Of a stretch of DNA of 64,000 nucleotides, positions 19,270 through 28,332 are shown piece after piece. Both the position numbers and the translations under genes were made by a program. The notes beneath the pieces were generated by a model. The model made no database searches, was not told the DNA's origin, and saw only the letters and a list, made by a program, of their open reading frames with translations. Numbering within the stretch: position 1 is the stretch's first letter; every line of letters begins with the position of its first letter. This DNA is from Streptomyces atroolivaceus (GTDB taxonomy: Bacteria > Actinomycetota > Actinomycetes > Streptomycetales > Streptomycetaceae). Location of the stretch: contig NZ_JNXG01000001.1 in assembly GCF_000717025.1 (NCBI RefSeq), positions 620,001-684,000 on the forward strand, given 5' to 3'.

Positions 19270-20733
19270 TCAGGAACCCGTCGGATACGGGAGCAGCCCG
19301 GAGTCCGTCCTCTCCCACGACGCCCGCAGCTCGGCCAGCAGCTCAGGTTCGGCCGCCGCGCGGTCGGCCTGTTCGCGCTGGTCGTCGGCCAGGTTGAACA
19401 GCTGGTCGGTCCCGTTCCTCCCGCGGTAGTACTTCCAGTCGCCGCGCCGCAGTGCCCGCTCCCCGCGCACCCGCCAGAACAGGTCGCGTTCCTTCGGTGC
19501 CTCGTCGCGCAGCAGATATCCCGCGAGGCTGATGCCGTCCAGCGGGTGGGCAGGGTCCGGTCGCGCCCCACCGAGCTCCAGCAGGGTCGCCGTCCAGTCG
19601 GGGGAGAACACCGGGAGATCGCTGACCTGGTGACCGTCGATGCGCGCGGGCCAGCGCAGCACCGAGGGGATACGGATGCCGCCCTCCTGGAGCGAGCTCT
19701 TGTTGCCGGAGAGCGGCCAGTTGTAGGAGAAGCGCTCGCCGCCGTTGTCGCTGGCGAAGAAGACGAGGGTGTCCTCCTCCTGGCCCGACCGCTTCAGCGC
19801 CTTCAGCACCTCGCCGACCGAGCGGTCGAGGTCCTCGACCATCTCCGTGTACTTCTCGATCGAGCCGCCGTCGGCGTGCCGCAGGGCGCCCCGGTCGCCC
19901 GCCTTGATCCGGCGGACGACCTCGGCACTGGCCTCCGTGTCGCCGTCGGCGATCCACGGCCAGTGCGGTGTGGTGAAGTTCAGGTTGAGCAGCCACGGCT
20001 TGTCGTGGTCACGCCGCACGTATTCGCTCGCGCGCTCCGTCAGGATCCGGGTGTAGTAGCGCAGGTCCTTGTATTCGGCATCGCCCTCGTACAGGTCGTA
20101 CTCGCCGCTCAGACCGAGCTTGGAGTAGTACTCCAGGGCTCCGCCGAAGTTGCCGAAGAACTCGTCGTAGCCCGACTTGGTCGGGCTGTAGTCGGGCAGG
20201 TAGCCGCAGTGCCACTTGCCGATCAGTGCGGTCGAGTAGCCGGCGCCGCGGAGCAGGGAGGCCAGCGTCGGGTGGGTGGGCTCCAGCCCCACCGACCTGT
20301 TGGCTATGGGCTCCGCGAGCCCGCCCTTCGTGCGCCCCGGATAGCGCCCCGTGTAGAGGCTGAACCGGGTGGGGGAGCAGGTTGCCGACCCCGAGTAGGA
20401 GTCGGTGAAGCGCACGCCCTGGCGCCCGATCCGGTCCAGGTTGGGAGTGCGGATGTGCGGAGCCCCGTACGAGGAGAGATCGGCCCAGCCGAGGTCGTCG
20501 CCGAGGATGAACAGGATGTTGGGGCGTCGTGAGTGCCTGCCGCGGGCGGCACGGAAGGGACGTTCCCGCGTCACCGCGTCGGAGGCCGTCCCGGTGGCGG
20601 CGGCTGCTGGGACGGCGGCCTGTATCCCCGCGGCGGTGGCGGCGGTCGCGCCCACGGCTGTGGTGAAGGCGCGTCGGCTCAGCGACGAGCCGGATCGCTT
20701 ATCCGAACTCGTATTCGAATCGCGAGAGGTCAT
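19270..20733 (-). CDS. Tat-exported sulfatase
   Basis: A 487-residue arylsulfatase-family enzyme that hydrolyses sulfate esters outside the cytoplasm. The N-terminus has a twin-arginine signal (SLSRRAFTTAVGATAATAAG ending near AAAATG). The metal site is ILFILGDDLGWADL. The formylglycine motif is CSPTR inside SGSATCSPTRFSLYTGRYPG, so the Cys must be matured by a formylglycine-generating enzyme encoded elsewhere. Further family blocks are GKWHCGYLPD and FFASDNGGE. ATG 20733 follows TGGAGA with good spacing. A leader peptide of the sulfur-gene type (20933-21025) lies upstream on the same strand, which suggests regulation by sulfur supply and a scavenging role. Confidence 0.93.
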   Translation of the reverse strand: MTSRDSNTSSDKRSGSSLSRRAFTTAVGATAATAAGIQAAVPAAAATGTASDAVTRERPFRAARGRHSRRPNILFILGDDLGWADLSSYGAPHIRTPNLDRIGRQGVRFTDSYSGSATCSPTRFSLYTGRYPGRTKGGLAEPIANRSVGLEPTHPTLASLLRGAGYSTALIGKWHCGYLPDYSPTKSGYDEFFGNFGGALEYYSKLGLSGEYDLYEGDAEYKDLRYYTRILTERASEYVRRDHDKPWLLNLNFTTPHWPWIADGDTEASAEVVRRIKAGDRGALRHADGGSIEKYTEMVEDLDRSVGEVLKALKRSGQEEDTLVFFASDNGGERFSYNWPLSGNKSSLQEGGIRIPSVLRWPARIDGHQVSDLPVFSPDWTATLLELGGARPDPAHPLDGISLAGYLLRDEAPKERDLFWRVRGERALRRGDWKYYRGRNGTDQLFNLADDQREQADRAAAEPELLAELRASWERTDSGLLPYPTGS

Positions 20734-20932
20734 GAGGTCTCCAGGGAGGGCCTCGGGCGCCGGTCGACGGACAGGGCGCGAGGGGGATGGGTGCGACCGC
20801 CCCGTCGGGAAGGGCGCACGAGCGGGCGCACCTGGTCACGAGGGGGCGTAGAAGAAGGGGAGCGGAATGGCGTGCACGCGTGCCGGAGTCCGAGGCGTAA
20901 GCCCTACGGAAGGCTCTCGGGGCGCGGCAGGC

Positions 20933-21025
20933 TCAGGCGCGGCGACAGATCGCGCTCGCGACACGGCCCAGATCGACGTGGCGGCGCTCCACGAGCGTGA
21001 CCGAAAGATCACCGAGGGGCTGCAT
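20933..21025 (-). CDS. Short leader peptide upstream of the sulfatase (sulfur-gene leader type)
   Basis: A 30-residue peptide: MQPLGDLSVTLVE, then the conserved core RRHVDLGRVASAIC, then RRA. Streptomyces genomes carry very similar short peptides (R-H-V/I-D-L-x-R-V-A-S-A-I-C) in front of sulfate-assimilation and cysteine genes, usually called putative leader peptides. The ATG at 21025 has no ribosome-binding site, but a near-ideal promoter (TTGACA, 17 bases, CAGGCT) ends 8 bases before it, so translation is probably leaderless. About 200 bases separate its stop from the sulfatase start. I infer that ribosome behaviour on this frame, most simply at the single Cys codon, adjusts sulfatase expression. 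Confidence 0.8.
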   Translation of the reverse strand: MQPLGDLSVTLVERRHVDLGRVASAICRRA

Positions 21026-21033
21026 GAGGAAGG

Positions 21034-21062
21034 AGCCTGCCAACGGGCCATGGGCCTGTCAA
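21034..21062 (-). promoter_or_regulatory. Promoter of the leader peptide / sulfatase unit
   Basis: On the minus strand TTGACA (21057-21062) and CAGGCT (21034-21039) are separated by exactly 17 bases, and the leader ATG starts 9 bases after the end of the -10. This is the best-matching housekeeping promoter I find in the window. Confidence 0.7.
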
Positions 21063-21519
21063 CGGTGGTCTCGTACTGCGGACGGCTGTCCCGCGGGCCC
21101 TGGGGCCGCCCGGGGCCTGTGGACCCTCGGTGGCAGCCGGGCCGGACCGGGCCGCAGGCAGCTCCGGACGGGCTTCCAGGCCCCCGGCCGAGGACTCGCG
21201 GTGTGAGGCTCACCACGAAACGAGCGTTCGGCCACCGGCGGCTCCGCCCGGCGTCCCGGCTCACCGAGCGCCACGACGGGCGTGCTCCCGGCGCGCGGCG
21301 CCCTACGTGCCCGACCCGTCGGTAACCGCCGTCTGTCCCGGCCGTCGGCCGCCTCGAGCCCACTCGGGGCAAGGGCGGGAACACCTCCTCGATCACGCGG
21401 GGTGACCGGATGACGTCGGTGGCCGCCGGCCCGGAAACCGTCACGCCGCCCCGTCCGGAGCCGGTGCCGGGCGCTCACCCAATTCGGACCGGTGGTCGAT
21501 CTCGCCTACACTCGGTGGC
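21063..21519. other. Intergenic region between leader peptide and purF
   Basis: No gene with convincing composition or motifs. The open frames on both strands here are Arg/Pro/Gly-rich shadows. It ends in the candidate purF promoter. Confidence 0.5.
21484..21512 (+). promoter_or_regulatory. Candidate leaderless promoter of purF
   Basis: TCGGAC (21484-21489), 17 bases, then TACACT (21507-21512). The purF GTG starts 7 bases after the -10 with no ribosome-binding site, the same geometry as at purD. Confidence 0.5.
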
Positions 21520-23046
21520 GTGCCTCGTGGTGATGGACGACTCAACCACGACCTGCTCCCCGGAGAGAAAGGCCCCCAGGACGCTTGTGGCGTCTTCGGT
21601 GTCTGGGCTCCGGGTGAAGAGGTCGCCAAGCTCACCTATTTCGGACTGTATGCCCTGCAGCACCGTGGACAGGAGTCCGCGGGCATCGCAGTGAGCAACG
21701 GGTCCCAGATCCTGGTCTTCAAGGACATGGGACTGGTCTCGCAGGTCTTCGACGAAACGTCTCTGGGATCGCTCCAGGGCCATATCGCGGTCGGTCATGC
21801 CCGCTACTCCACCACCGGTGCCTCGGTGTGGGAGAACGCGCAGCCGACGTTCCGTGCCACCGCGCACGGCTCGATCGCCCTGGGGCACAACGGCAACCTG
21901 GTCAATACGGCCCAGCTCGCCGAGATGGTCGCCGACCTTCCTCGCAAGGACGGCCGTGCCACCCAGGTCGCGGCGACCAACGACACCGACCTGGTGACCG
22001 CGCTGCTCGCCGGCCAGAGAGACGACGACGACAAGCCGCTCACCATCGAGGAAGCCGCCGCGAAGGTGCTCCCCGAGGTCAAGGGCGCCTTCTCGCTCGT
22101 CTTCATGGATGAGCACACCCTCTACGCCGCCCGTGACCCGCAGGGCATCCGCCCGCTGGTCCTCGGCCGGCTCGAGCGTGGCTGGGTGGTGGCCTCCGAG
22201 TCCGCCGCCCTCGACATCTGCGGTGCCAGCTACGTCCGCGAGATCGAGCCGGGCGAGCTCGTCGCCATCGACGAGAACGGCCTGCGCACCTCCCGCTTCG
22301 CAGAAGCGAAGCCCAAGGGCTGCGTCTTCGAATACGTCTACCTGGCCCGTCCCGACACCGACATCGCCGGGCGGAACGTCTACCTCTCCCGGGTGGAGAT
22401 GGGCAGGAAGCTGGCGGCCGAGGCTCCCGTCGAAGCCGATCTGGTCATAGCGACGCCGGAATCCGGAACGCCCGCCGCGATCGGTTACGCCGAAGCGAGC
22501 GGAATTCCGTTCGGAGCCGGTCTGGTCAAGAACGCCTATGTGGGCCGTACCTTCATCCAGCCTTCGCAGACCATCCGCCAGCTGGGTATCCGGCTGAAGC
22601 TGAATCCGCTGAAGGAAGTCATCAAGGGCAAGCGCCTGGTGGTCGTCGACGACTCGATCGTCCGCGGCAACACCCAGCGCGCCCTGGTGAGGATGCTCCG
22701 CGAGGCGGGCGCCGCAGAGATCCACATCCGGATCTCCTCCCCGCCCGTCAAGTGGCCCTGCTTCTTCGGCATCGACTTCGCGACGCGCGCCGAGCTGATC
22801 GCCAACGGCATGTCCGTGGACGAGATCGCCACCTCCATGGGTGCCGACTCCCTCGCGTACATCTCGCTCGACGCGATGGTCGAGGCGACGACGATCGCCA
22901 AGCCGAACCTGTGCCGCGCCTGCTTCGACGGCGAATACCCGATGGAGCTTCCGGACCCGGAGCTGCTCGGCAAGCAGCTGCTGGAGACCGAGCTGGCGGC
23001 CGGCCCCGCCGCGACCGCGGCGGCCGACGCACTGCGTCGTCCGTGA
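21520..23046 (+). CDS. purF: Amidophosphoribosyltransferase
   Basis: Committed step of purine synthesis: PRPP plus glutamine gives phosphoribosylamine. The 508-residue product has a 22-residue propeptide that must be removed to expose the N-terminal nucleophile Cys23 (CGVFGVWAPG). The glutaminase domain contains FGLYALQHRGQESAGI and GHNGNLVN. The PRPP-binding loop is LVVVDDSIVRGNTQR. Cysteines in VKWPCFFGIDF and LCRACFDGEYP fit the 4Fe-4S-containing Bacillus-type enzyme. GTG 21520 gives the expected propeptide length. Confidence 0.97.
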   Translation: MPRGDGRLNHDLLPGEKGPQDACGVFGVWAPGEEVAKLTYFGLYALQHRGQESAGIAVSNGSQILVFKDMGLVSQVFDETSLGSLQGHIAVGHARYSTTGASVWENAQPTFRATAHGSIALGHNGNLVNTAQLAEMVADLPRKDGRATQVAATNDTDLVTALLAGQRDDDDKPLTIEEAAAKVLPEVKGAFSLVFMDEHTLYAARDPQGIRPLVLGRLERGWVVASESAALDICGASYVREIEPGELVAIDENGLRTSRFAEAKPKGCVFEYVYLARPDTDIAGRNVYLSRVEMGRKLAAEAPVEADLVIATPESGTPAAIGYAEASGIPFGAGLVKNAYVGRTFIQPSQTIRQLGIRLKLNPLKEVIKGKRLVVVDDSIVRGNTQRALVRMLREAGAAEIHIRISSPPVKWPCFFGIDFATRAELIANGMSVDEIATSMGADSLAYISLDAMVEATTIAKPNLCRACFDGEYPMELPDPELLGKQLLETELAAGPAATAAADALRRP

Positions 23047-23106
23047 CCCGGACCGACCGGCTGCTTCCCCACCAGCCCCGTATTCCCACACGAAAGATCC
23101 CGGGCA

Positions 23107-24180
23107 ATGTCTGAGACAACAGGTGCTTCCTACGCTGCGGCGGGCGTCGACATCGAAGCCGGTGACCGCGCCGTCGAGCTGATGAAGGAGTGGGTGAAGA
23201 AGACGCAGCGCCCCGAGGTCGCGGGCCTCGGCGGCCTCGGCGGGTTCGCCGGCCTCTTCGACGCCTCGGCGCTCAAGCGTTACGAGCGCCCCCTGCTCGC
23301 CTCCGCCACCGACGGCGTCGGCACGAAGGTCGATCTGGCCCGCCAGATGGGCGTGTACGACACCATCGGGCACGACCTCGTCGGCATGGTCGTCGACGAC
23401 CTGGTCGTCTGCGGCGCGGAGCCGCTCTTCATGACCGACTACATCTGTGTCGGCAAGGTGCATCCCGAGCGTGTCGCGGCCATCGTGAAGGGCATCGCCG
23501 AGGGCTGCGTCCTCGCGGGCTGCGCCCTGGTCGGCGGCGAGACGGCCGAGCACCCCGGCCTGCTGGGCCCGGACGACTTCGATGTCGCGGGCGCCGGCAC
23601 GGGCGTGGTCGAGGCCGACCGGCTGCTGGGTCCGGACCGTATCCGTAAGGGTGACGCCGTGATCGCCATGGCATCGTCCGGTCTTCACTCGAACGGGTAC
23701 TCGCTCGTGCGCCACGTGGTCTTCGACCGGGCCGGCTGGACCCTGGACCGCGAGGTCGAGGAGTTCGGCAGGACGCTCGGCGAGGAGCTCCTCGTGCCCA
23801 CGAGGATCTACTCCCTCGACTGTCTGGCGCTGACCCGGACGACCGAGGTGCACGGCTTCAGCCACGTGACCGGCGGTGGCCTGGCCAACAACCTGGCCCG
23901 GGTGATCCCGGACGGGCTGCACGCCACGGTGGACCGTGCCACCTGGACGCCCGGTGCCGTCTTCGACCTGGTGGGCAAGGCCGGCAAGGTCGAGCAGCTG
24001 GAGCTGGAGAAGACGCTCAACATGGGCGTCGGCATGATCGCGGTCGTCCCGGCCGACTCGGTGGACGCGGCTCTGACGACGCTGGCCGACCGGGGTGTCG
24101 ACTCCTGGGTCGCCGGTGAGATCACCGAGCGCGGCGACCACGCCACGGGTGCCGAGCTGACCGGAAGCTACGCACGGTAG
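23107..24180 (+). CDS. purM: Phosphoribosylformylglycinamidine cyclo-ligase (AIR synthetase)
   Basis: Closes the imidazole ring to form AIR with ATP. The 357-residue product has the AIRS fold signatures ASATDGVGTKVDLA, DLVVCGAEPLFMTDYI, GGETAEHPG and ASSGLHSNGYSLVRHV. It follows purF by 60 bases on the same strand and is probably co-transcribed. It ends before a strong hairpin. Confidence 0.97.
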   Translation: MSETTGASYAAAGVDIEAGDRAVELMKEWVKKTQRPEVAGLGGLGGFAGLFDASALKRYERPLLASATDGVGTKVDLARQMGVYDTIGHDLVGMVVDDLVVCGAEPLFMTDYICVGKVHPERVAAIVKGIAEGCVLAGCALVGGETAEHPGLLGPDDFDVAGAGTGVVEADRLLGPDRIRKGDAVIAMASSGLHSNGYSLVRHVVFDRAGWTLDREVEEFGRTLGEELLVPTRIYSLDCLALTRTTEVHGFSHVTGGGLANNLARVIPDGLHATVDRATWTPGAVFDLVGKAGKVEQLELEKTLNMGVGMIAVVPADSVDAALTTLADRGVDSWVAGEITERGDHATGAELTGSYAR

Positions 24181-24291
24181 AACGCCATGACCGTCGGTCC
24201 GGCACACCACCGGACCGGCGGGGGGCGGCGCCGGCAGCTGGTCCGCTCGTCGTGGGAGCGCCCACCGTCCGTCCGTACCGGGACAACACAG

Positions 24292-24321
24292 AACCCGGTC
24301 CGGGCAGGCCCGGACCGGGTT
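24292..24321. terminator. Bidirectional terminator between purM and the DUF3073 gene
   Basis: AACCCGGTCCGGG (24292-24304) pairs perfectly with CCCGGACCGGGTT (24309-24321). It lies between two convergent genes. Confidence 0.85.
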
Positions 24322-24338
24322 GATGTGTCAGCGCGAGG

Positions 24339-24596
24339 TCAAGCGCCGCGGCGCTGTGACGACGGACCGGACTGGTCGTCCTCGTCCGCGTCCTCGTCGT
24401 CGTTGTACTGATCCGCGTACTGTGCGTACGGGTCATCTTCCTCGTCGTCGTCCTCGAACGGCTCGGCGTTCGGTGGTTGACTCGAAGGTGATGCGCCCAG
24501 CTCATTGGCCAGACGCGACAGATCAGTCCCGCCGCTGCTGTACTTCAGCTGACGGGCGACCTTGGTCTGCTTGGCCTTTGCCCGGCCGCGCCCCAT
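24339..24596 (-). CDS. DUF3073 family small protein
   Basis: An 85-residue actinobacterial protein of unknown function. A strongly basic N-terminus (MGRGRAKAKQTKVARQLKYS) is followed by a short helix (TDLSRLANELG) and a long acidic tail (FEDDDEEDDPYAQYADQYND). This charge split could suit nucleic-acid or ribosome association, but no role is established. ATG 24596 follows GAGGGGG and begins the conserved block; the frame is open 19 codons further. The neighbourhood purM-DUF3073-vdh is conserved in Streptomyces. Confidence 0.9.
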   Translation of the reverse strand: MGRGRAKAKQTKVARQLKYSSGGTDLSRLANELGASPSSQPPNAEPFEDDDEEDDPYAQYADQYNDDEDADEDDQSGPSSQRRGA

Positions 24597-24942
24597 GGCT
24601 CGACCCCCTCGGTGACGGGGCTCGACGGCCCCAGAGTCTTGACACGCGTTCATGTTTCAGGACGGACTCTCGGCAGAGAGACCGCGCCCGTGGCTTTAAC
24701 GGTACCTGCTTCCTCGGCCATACGGTACGCCGCCCGCATCACGCGCCTCGGTGCAGGACCGCAGAGGAGCCCGTCCTCGCTGGTCAAACCCGATTTTAAC
24801 CTCTTGTGGACGGCCGACCCGCCGACCGGAGTGAGTCTTGTCTCCCTCGCGGCCCGCCGGCCGTCCGCCGCCCCCGGCGTGGCCTCCGTCACCGGGCATT
24901 CCCCACAGACCGGTGACGGAGGGGCGACGTGGCGGTTACGCG
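24597..24942. other. Intergenic region between the DUF3073 gene and vdh
   Basis: No gene. One A+T-rich patch (about 24784-24805, GATTTTAACCTCTTG) may be part of the DUF3073 promoter on the minus strand. I see no clear -35/-10 pair and no clear terminator for vdh. Confidence 0.4.
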
Positions 24943-26025
24943 TCAGCGACGGCGGGCGTCCGCCATCCGCTGTTCGGCGATCCGGTCGGCCGCCGCGGCC
25001 GGCGGGATTCCATCAGCCTTCGCACGTGCGAATATGGCCAGCGTGGTGTCGAAGATCTTCGCGGCTTTCGCCTTGCAGCGGTCGAAGTCGAAACCATGGA
25101 GCTCATCGGCGACCTGGATCACGCCACCTGCGTTCACCACGTAGTCCGGTGCGTACAGAACCGATCGGTCGGCCAGATCCTTCTCGACGCCGGGATGCGC
25201 GAGCTGGTTGTTGGCCGCGCCGCACACCACCTTGGCGGTGAGCACGGGGACGCTCTCGTCGTTCAGCGCGCCGCCGAGCGCGCAAGGGGCGTAGATGTCG
25301 AGCCCCTCGGTCCGGATGAGAGCGTCCGTGTCCAGGGCCACCGAGACCTCGGGATGCAGGTCGGTGACCCGGCGTACGGCTTCCTCGCGCACATCCGTCA
25401 CGACGACCTCGGCGCCGTCGCTCAACAGGTGCTCGACCAGGTGGTGGCCGACCTTGCCGACGCCCGCGACACCGACCTTGCGGCCACGGAGCGTGGGGTC
25501 GCCCCACAGGTGCTGGGCGGAGGCCCGCATGCCCTGGAAGACGCCGAAGGCGGTGAGGACGGAGGAGTCACCCGCGCCGCCGTTCTCGGGGGAGCGGCCG
25601 GTGGTCCAGCGGCACTCCCGGGCGACGACGTCCATGTCCGCGACGTACGTGCCCACATCACAGGCGGTCACATACCGCCCGCCGAGCGAGGCCACGAAGC
25701 GTCCGTAGGCCAGGAGCAGTTTCTCGGACTTGATCCGGCCAGGATCGCCGATGATGACGGCCTTGCCGCCGCCGTGGTCGAGACCGGCCATGGCGTTCTT
25801 GTACGACATACCGCGCGCCAGGTTCAGCGCGTCCGCGACGGCCTCCTCCTCGGAGGCGTACGGATAGAAGCGGGTCCCGCCGAGGGCCGGGCCCAGGGCG
25901 GTGGAGTGGAGGGCGATGACGGCCTTGAGGCCGCTGGCACGGTCCTGGCAGATCACGACTTGCTCGTGGCCCCCCTGATCCGAGTGGAACAGGGTGCGCA
26001 GGATGCCGTCGGTCACATCGGTCAC
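24943..26025 (-). CDS. vdh: Valine (Leu/Phe-type) dehydrogenase
   Basis: NAD-dependent oxidative deamination of branched-chain amino acids, supplying alpha-keto acids for catabolism and for polyketide precursors. The 360-residue product has the Glu/Leu/Phe/Val dehydrogenase signatures [33 protein letters not shown] (catalytic Lys in the Gly-rich turn) and the Rossmann [19 protein letters not shown] 26025 begins [17 protein letters not shown] and follows GGGAG. The open frame upstream to 26115 is not conserved in character. The start codon region is divergent from the next gene. Confidence 0.95.
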   Translation of the reverse strand: MTDVTDGILRTLFHSDQGGHEQVVICQDRASGLKAVIALHSTALGPALGGTRFYPYASEEEAVADALNLARGMSYKNAMAGLDHGGGKAVIIGDPGRIKSEKLLLAYGRFVASLGGRYVTACDVGTYVADMDVVARECRWTTGRSPENGGAGDSSVLTAFGVFQGMRASAQHLWGDPTLRGRKVGVAGVGKVGHHLVEHLLSDGAEVVVTDVREEAVRRVTDLHPEVSVALDTDALIRTEGLDIYAPCALGGALNDESVPVLTAKVVCGAANNQLAHPGVEKDLADRSVLYAPDYVVNAGGVIQVADELHGFDFDRCKAKAAKIFDTTLAIFARAKADGIPPAAAADRIAEQRMADARRR

Positions 26026-26200
26026 TGTGGTGACTCCCAAGTACGAAGCGGCGGAAGACCCTCCTGAAGGTGGGGAGGGTCCGGGCCGGCCGCCACCGGC
26101 CGGTCCGATGGGCAAGAGCGTAAGTCCTCGTGACGCGTAGATCTGTTCCCCTGACCGGGATCACCCCCCTGTGGAGTACCGGCGTGACACGATTCACCGC

Positions 26201-27043
26201 ATGTCGGTGGTGTCTTCGGTGCTCGTCCCTTACGCGTCCTACCTGCGGGTGTACGAGCCGCTCGCCGCCTTCCGCGAACCCGAACGGGGCCACTGGACGC
26301 GTTACGCCCGGCGCTCCGACCTCCCCACGGCACAGGACGAACTGCGCCGCTCGCTCGCAGACCTGGTTCCCACCCCGCCGGTGGCGGTGCCGGTGCACGA
26401 GAGCGGGGACGCGTTCGTCGCGTCGGTCGACGGCGTGATCTGCGTCTGCCCGTGGCGGACCCGGATGCGGGGCTGGCTGGCCATGAGTGAACTGGGGGGT
26501 CTGTTTCCGGCCACTGTGCTGGACGCGGTGCTGCCCCCGGTGGTGCGAGGACAGGCGGCCGCGGACTACGAGCGGTGGGCCGAGCGGAACCCGGACGCCC
26601 GCCCCTGGATCCGGACCACGGTGTGGCATGTGCCGGTGCGCTGGTTCGTCCTGTTCGACGACGAGGAGCGGGAGTACGTCGCCGCCGGCGCGGACGGCGG
26701 CGGGCTGCTGCGGTACCGGACCCCCATGGTGCAGGCCAGGCGCCGGCTGGCGAGAGCGCTGCGGACGCTGCGGGAGACCGTCGACGAGGGCCCGCTGACC
26801 GAAGGGCTCGTGGAGGTCGGGCGATGGCTGGAGGAGTTCCATCCACGCGCCATGGTCGAGCTGGACTACGGCGGCCTCGTCCACGCGCTGAGCGGCGAGC
26901 AGCTCGCCGCGGACCGGTCGGCGGCGGATGTGGCCGAGGGCATCGCGGCGCTGCGCTCGGGGGACGGCGACGCGGCAGGTGTCGCGTACGCGCGTCTGGC
27001 CGACCGTTGGCGAGCGGTGCGTGACCTACAATCCTCCAACTAG
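26201..27043 (+). CDS. Conserved hypothetical protein between vdh and bldC
   Basis: A 280-residue protein with no motif I can name and no signal peptide or membrane helix. Notable blocks are VLVPYASYLRVYEPLAAF at the start, WIRTTVWHVPVRWFVLFDDEER in the middle and FHPRAMVELDYGGLVHAL near the end. Its length and lack of export signals suggest a soluble cytoplasmic protein. ATG 26201 (MSVVSSVLVP) is preferred; a GTG at 26171 is in frame. CACGAT ends 7 bases before ATG 26201, so a leaderless start is possible. The position beside bldC is conserved in Streptomyces. Confidence 0.8.
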   Translation: MSVVSSVLVPYASYLRVYEPLAAFREPERGHWTRYARRSDLPTAQDELRRSLADLVPTPPVAVPVHESGDAFVASVDGVICVCPWRTRMRGWLAMSELGGLFPATVLDAVLPPVVRGQAAADYERWAERNPDARPWIRTTVWHVPVRWFVLFDDEEREYVAAGADGGGLLRYRTPMVQARRRLARALRTLRETVDEGPLTEGLVEVGRWLEEFHPRAMVELDYGGLVHALSGEQLAADRSAADVAEGIAALRSGDGDAAGVAYARLADRWRAVRDLQSSN

Positions 27044-27703
27044 CCCGAAGCGGTGTTAATTGGAACGCATCGTCGCATAGAGCCGCTATCCGCAGGGAAG
27101 AGACATCCCGGGAGGTGCCCGGCATCGTGGGCGCCGAGGGAGCCCGGCGGAGGTGAACGGAGATGTCCTGAGGGGAACTGACGGCCCGTGAACCGGCGTC
27201 GGGTGTGACGCGTGCGACAGGTGGGGCGGGAAGCCGTCCAGGAGGGCCCGGGACCTACGTCCTGAACCGGGCCTTTGCCTCAAGCGTGACGGATAGCACT
27301 AACGGGGCCCTTGCGCCCTTCCCTACTCCTCATGCCAAAATAGGACAAGGAGTCCGGGGAGGGCTCTGTCCGCCCAACTATGGGCGGAATGCACAGCATT
27401 GCGCGCTATGGGGGGTCTGACGACTTCTGACGACTCCTGATTGTCCTGTGACTGATCGTTACTGGGGCGTGACTGTCCGCTATGGCATGGTCCATCGGCT
27501 TCCGTCGCTGATGAACACCTGGGAGGGCAATTCCATCGGTTTGGCCGACGTGGCTGGACGGATGGTGTAGTTGTAGTGCCGAAGACAAGCCGTTCGTCCT
27601 ATAACCGACTCGGCCCGCGTCCGCCATTTCGGGCAACGCGGGTCAAGGTGCAGAATTTAGAGGAAAGAACCGAGATGGTTCGGTTCTCCCGAGGAGGCCG
27701 CTC
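27044..27703 (+). promoter_or_regulatory. Long 5' region of bldC with inverted and direct repeats
   Basis: There are 660 bases without a gene, clearly less GC-rich than the neighbours. I see an inverted repeat TCCGCCCA-ACTA-TGGGCGGA (27371-27390), a tandem direct repeat TCTGACGACT twice (27418-27437), and a hairpin AGAACCGA/TCGGTTCT (27666-27687). The hairpin ends just before the GAGGAGG ribosome-binding site (27691-27697) of bldC. BldC-type proteins bind direct repeats head to tail, so the tandem repeat could be an autoregulatory site; that is inference. Confidence 0.55.
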
Positions 27704-27910
27704 ATGACCGCTCGCACCCCTGATGCCGAGCCGCTGCTGACCCCGGCTGAGGTCGCCACGATGTTCCGCGTGGACCCGAAGACGGTCACCCGTTGGGCAA
27801 AGGCTGGCAAGCTCACGTCCATCCGCACGCTCGGTGGGCATCGCCGGTACCGCGAGGCAGAGGTCCGCGCACTGCTTGCGGGTATTCCGCAGCAGCGCAG
27901 CGAGGCCTGA
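27704..27910 (+). CDS. bldC: Developmental regulator BldC
   Basis: A 68-residue MerR-like DNA-binding protein that controls the timing of entry into development in Streptomyces. Almost the whole protein is the winged HTH: LLTPAEVATMFRVDPKTVTRWAK (helix-turn-helix), then AGKLTSIRTLGGHRRYRE (wing) and a short C-terminal helix. It lacks the effector and coiled-coil parts of classical MerR proteins. ATG 27704 follows GAGGAGG. The gene is monocistronic, with a long leader and its own strong terminator. Confidence 0.97.
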   Translation: MTARTPDAEPLLTPAEVATMFRVDPKTVTRWAKAGKLTSIRTLGGHRRYREAEVRALLAGIPQQRSEA

Positions 27911-28043
27911 CACACCCCCTGTCGCCGCAGCCACAACAGGGCGCCGGTGGGTCCCCCAACCCCCGGTTTTCCCACTCATAGCTCCATACGACGGGCGCCT
28001 GCCCCAACGGGTGCCATGCCTGTGACATGCGGGTACGTCGTTC

Positions 28044-28083
28044 GATCGCGCTGGACTCCGCCGGGTCCAGCGCGATCTTTTTT
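28044..28083 (+). terminator. Rho-independent terminator of bldC
   Basis: GATCGCGCTGGAC (28044-28056) pairs perfectly with GTCCAGCGCGATC (28065-28077), followed by six T residues (28078-28083). It is the most classical terminator in the window. Confidence 0.92.
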
Positions 28084-28320
28084 GTGCCCGGCAGGTGCGG
28101 AGGGCGTCCGCGAGAAGGCGGCGCGGGGAGGCTTTTGGCATGCCGGGAAGGGGCCCGGCGAGTGCCCGAACGGTCCGGTCCTCTGCCCGAACCTGCCGAC
28201 GGGTCGGTTTGCGGGGAGGCCGCGTGCGACCGTGAGCGGGCCTGTTCGGGGCTGTTCGCCCGGGTCCCGGACGTCGTGGGGCGGCTCGGGCGGAACGGTC
28301 CGGGATGTGCTTCGGCGGCA

Positions 28321-28332
28321 GTGCAATTGCAC
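28321..28332. promoter_or_regulatory. Palindrome GTGCAATTGCAC in an A+T-rich island
   Basis: A perfect 12-base palindrome inside an A+T-rich patch (28321-28390) in the gene-free stretch 28084-28503. TTGCAC (28327-28332) and TTGTAG (28349-28354), 16 apart, could be a plus-strand promoter, but no good gene follows on that strand. Confidence 0.4.

Noticed and set aside
20836..21444. A 202-codon minus-strand protein upstream of the sulfatase
   Set aside because: Low-complexity Arg/Pro/Ser translation in a different frame from the conserved leader peptide; no ribosome-binding site or motif.
24292..24321. Small RNA hairpin between purM and the DUF3073 gene
   Set aside because: It lies between convergent stop codons and is best explained as a shared terminator.
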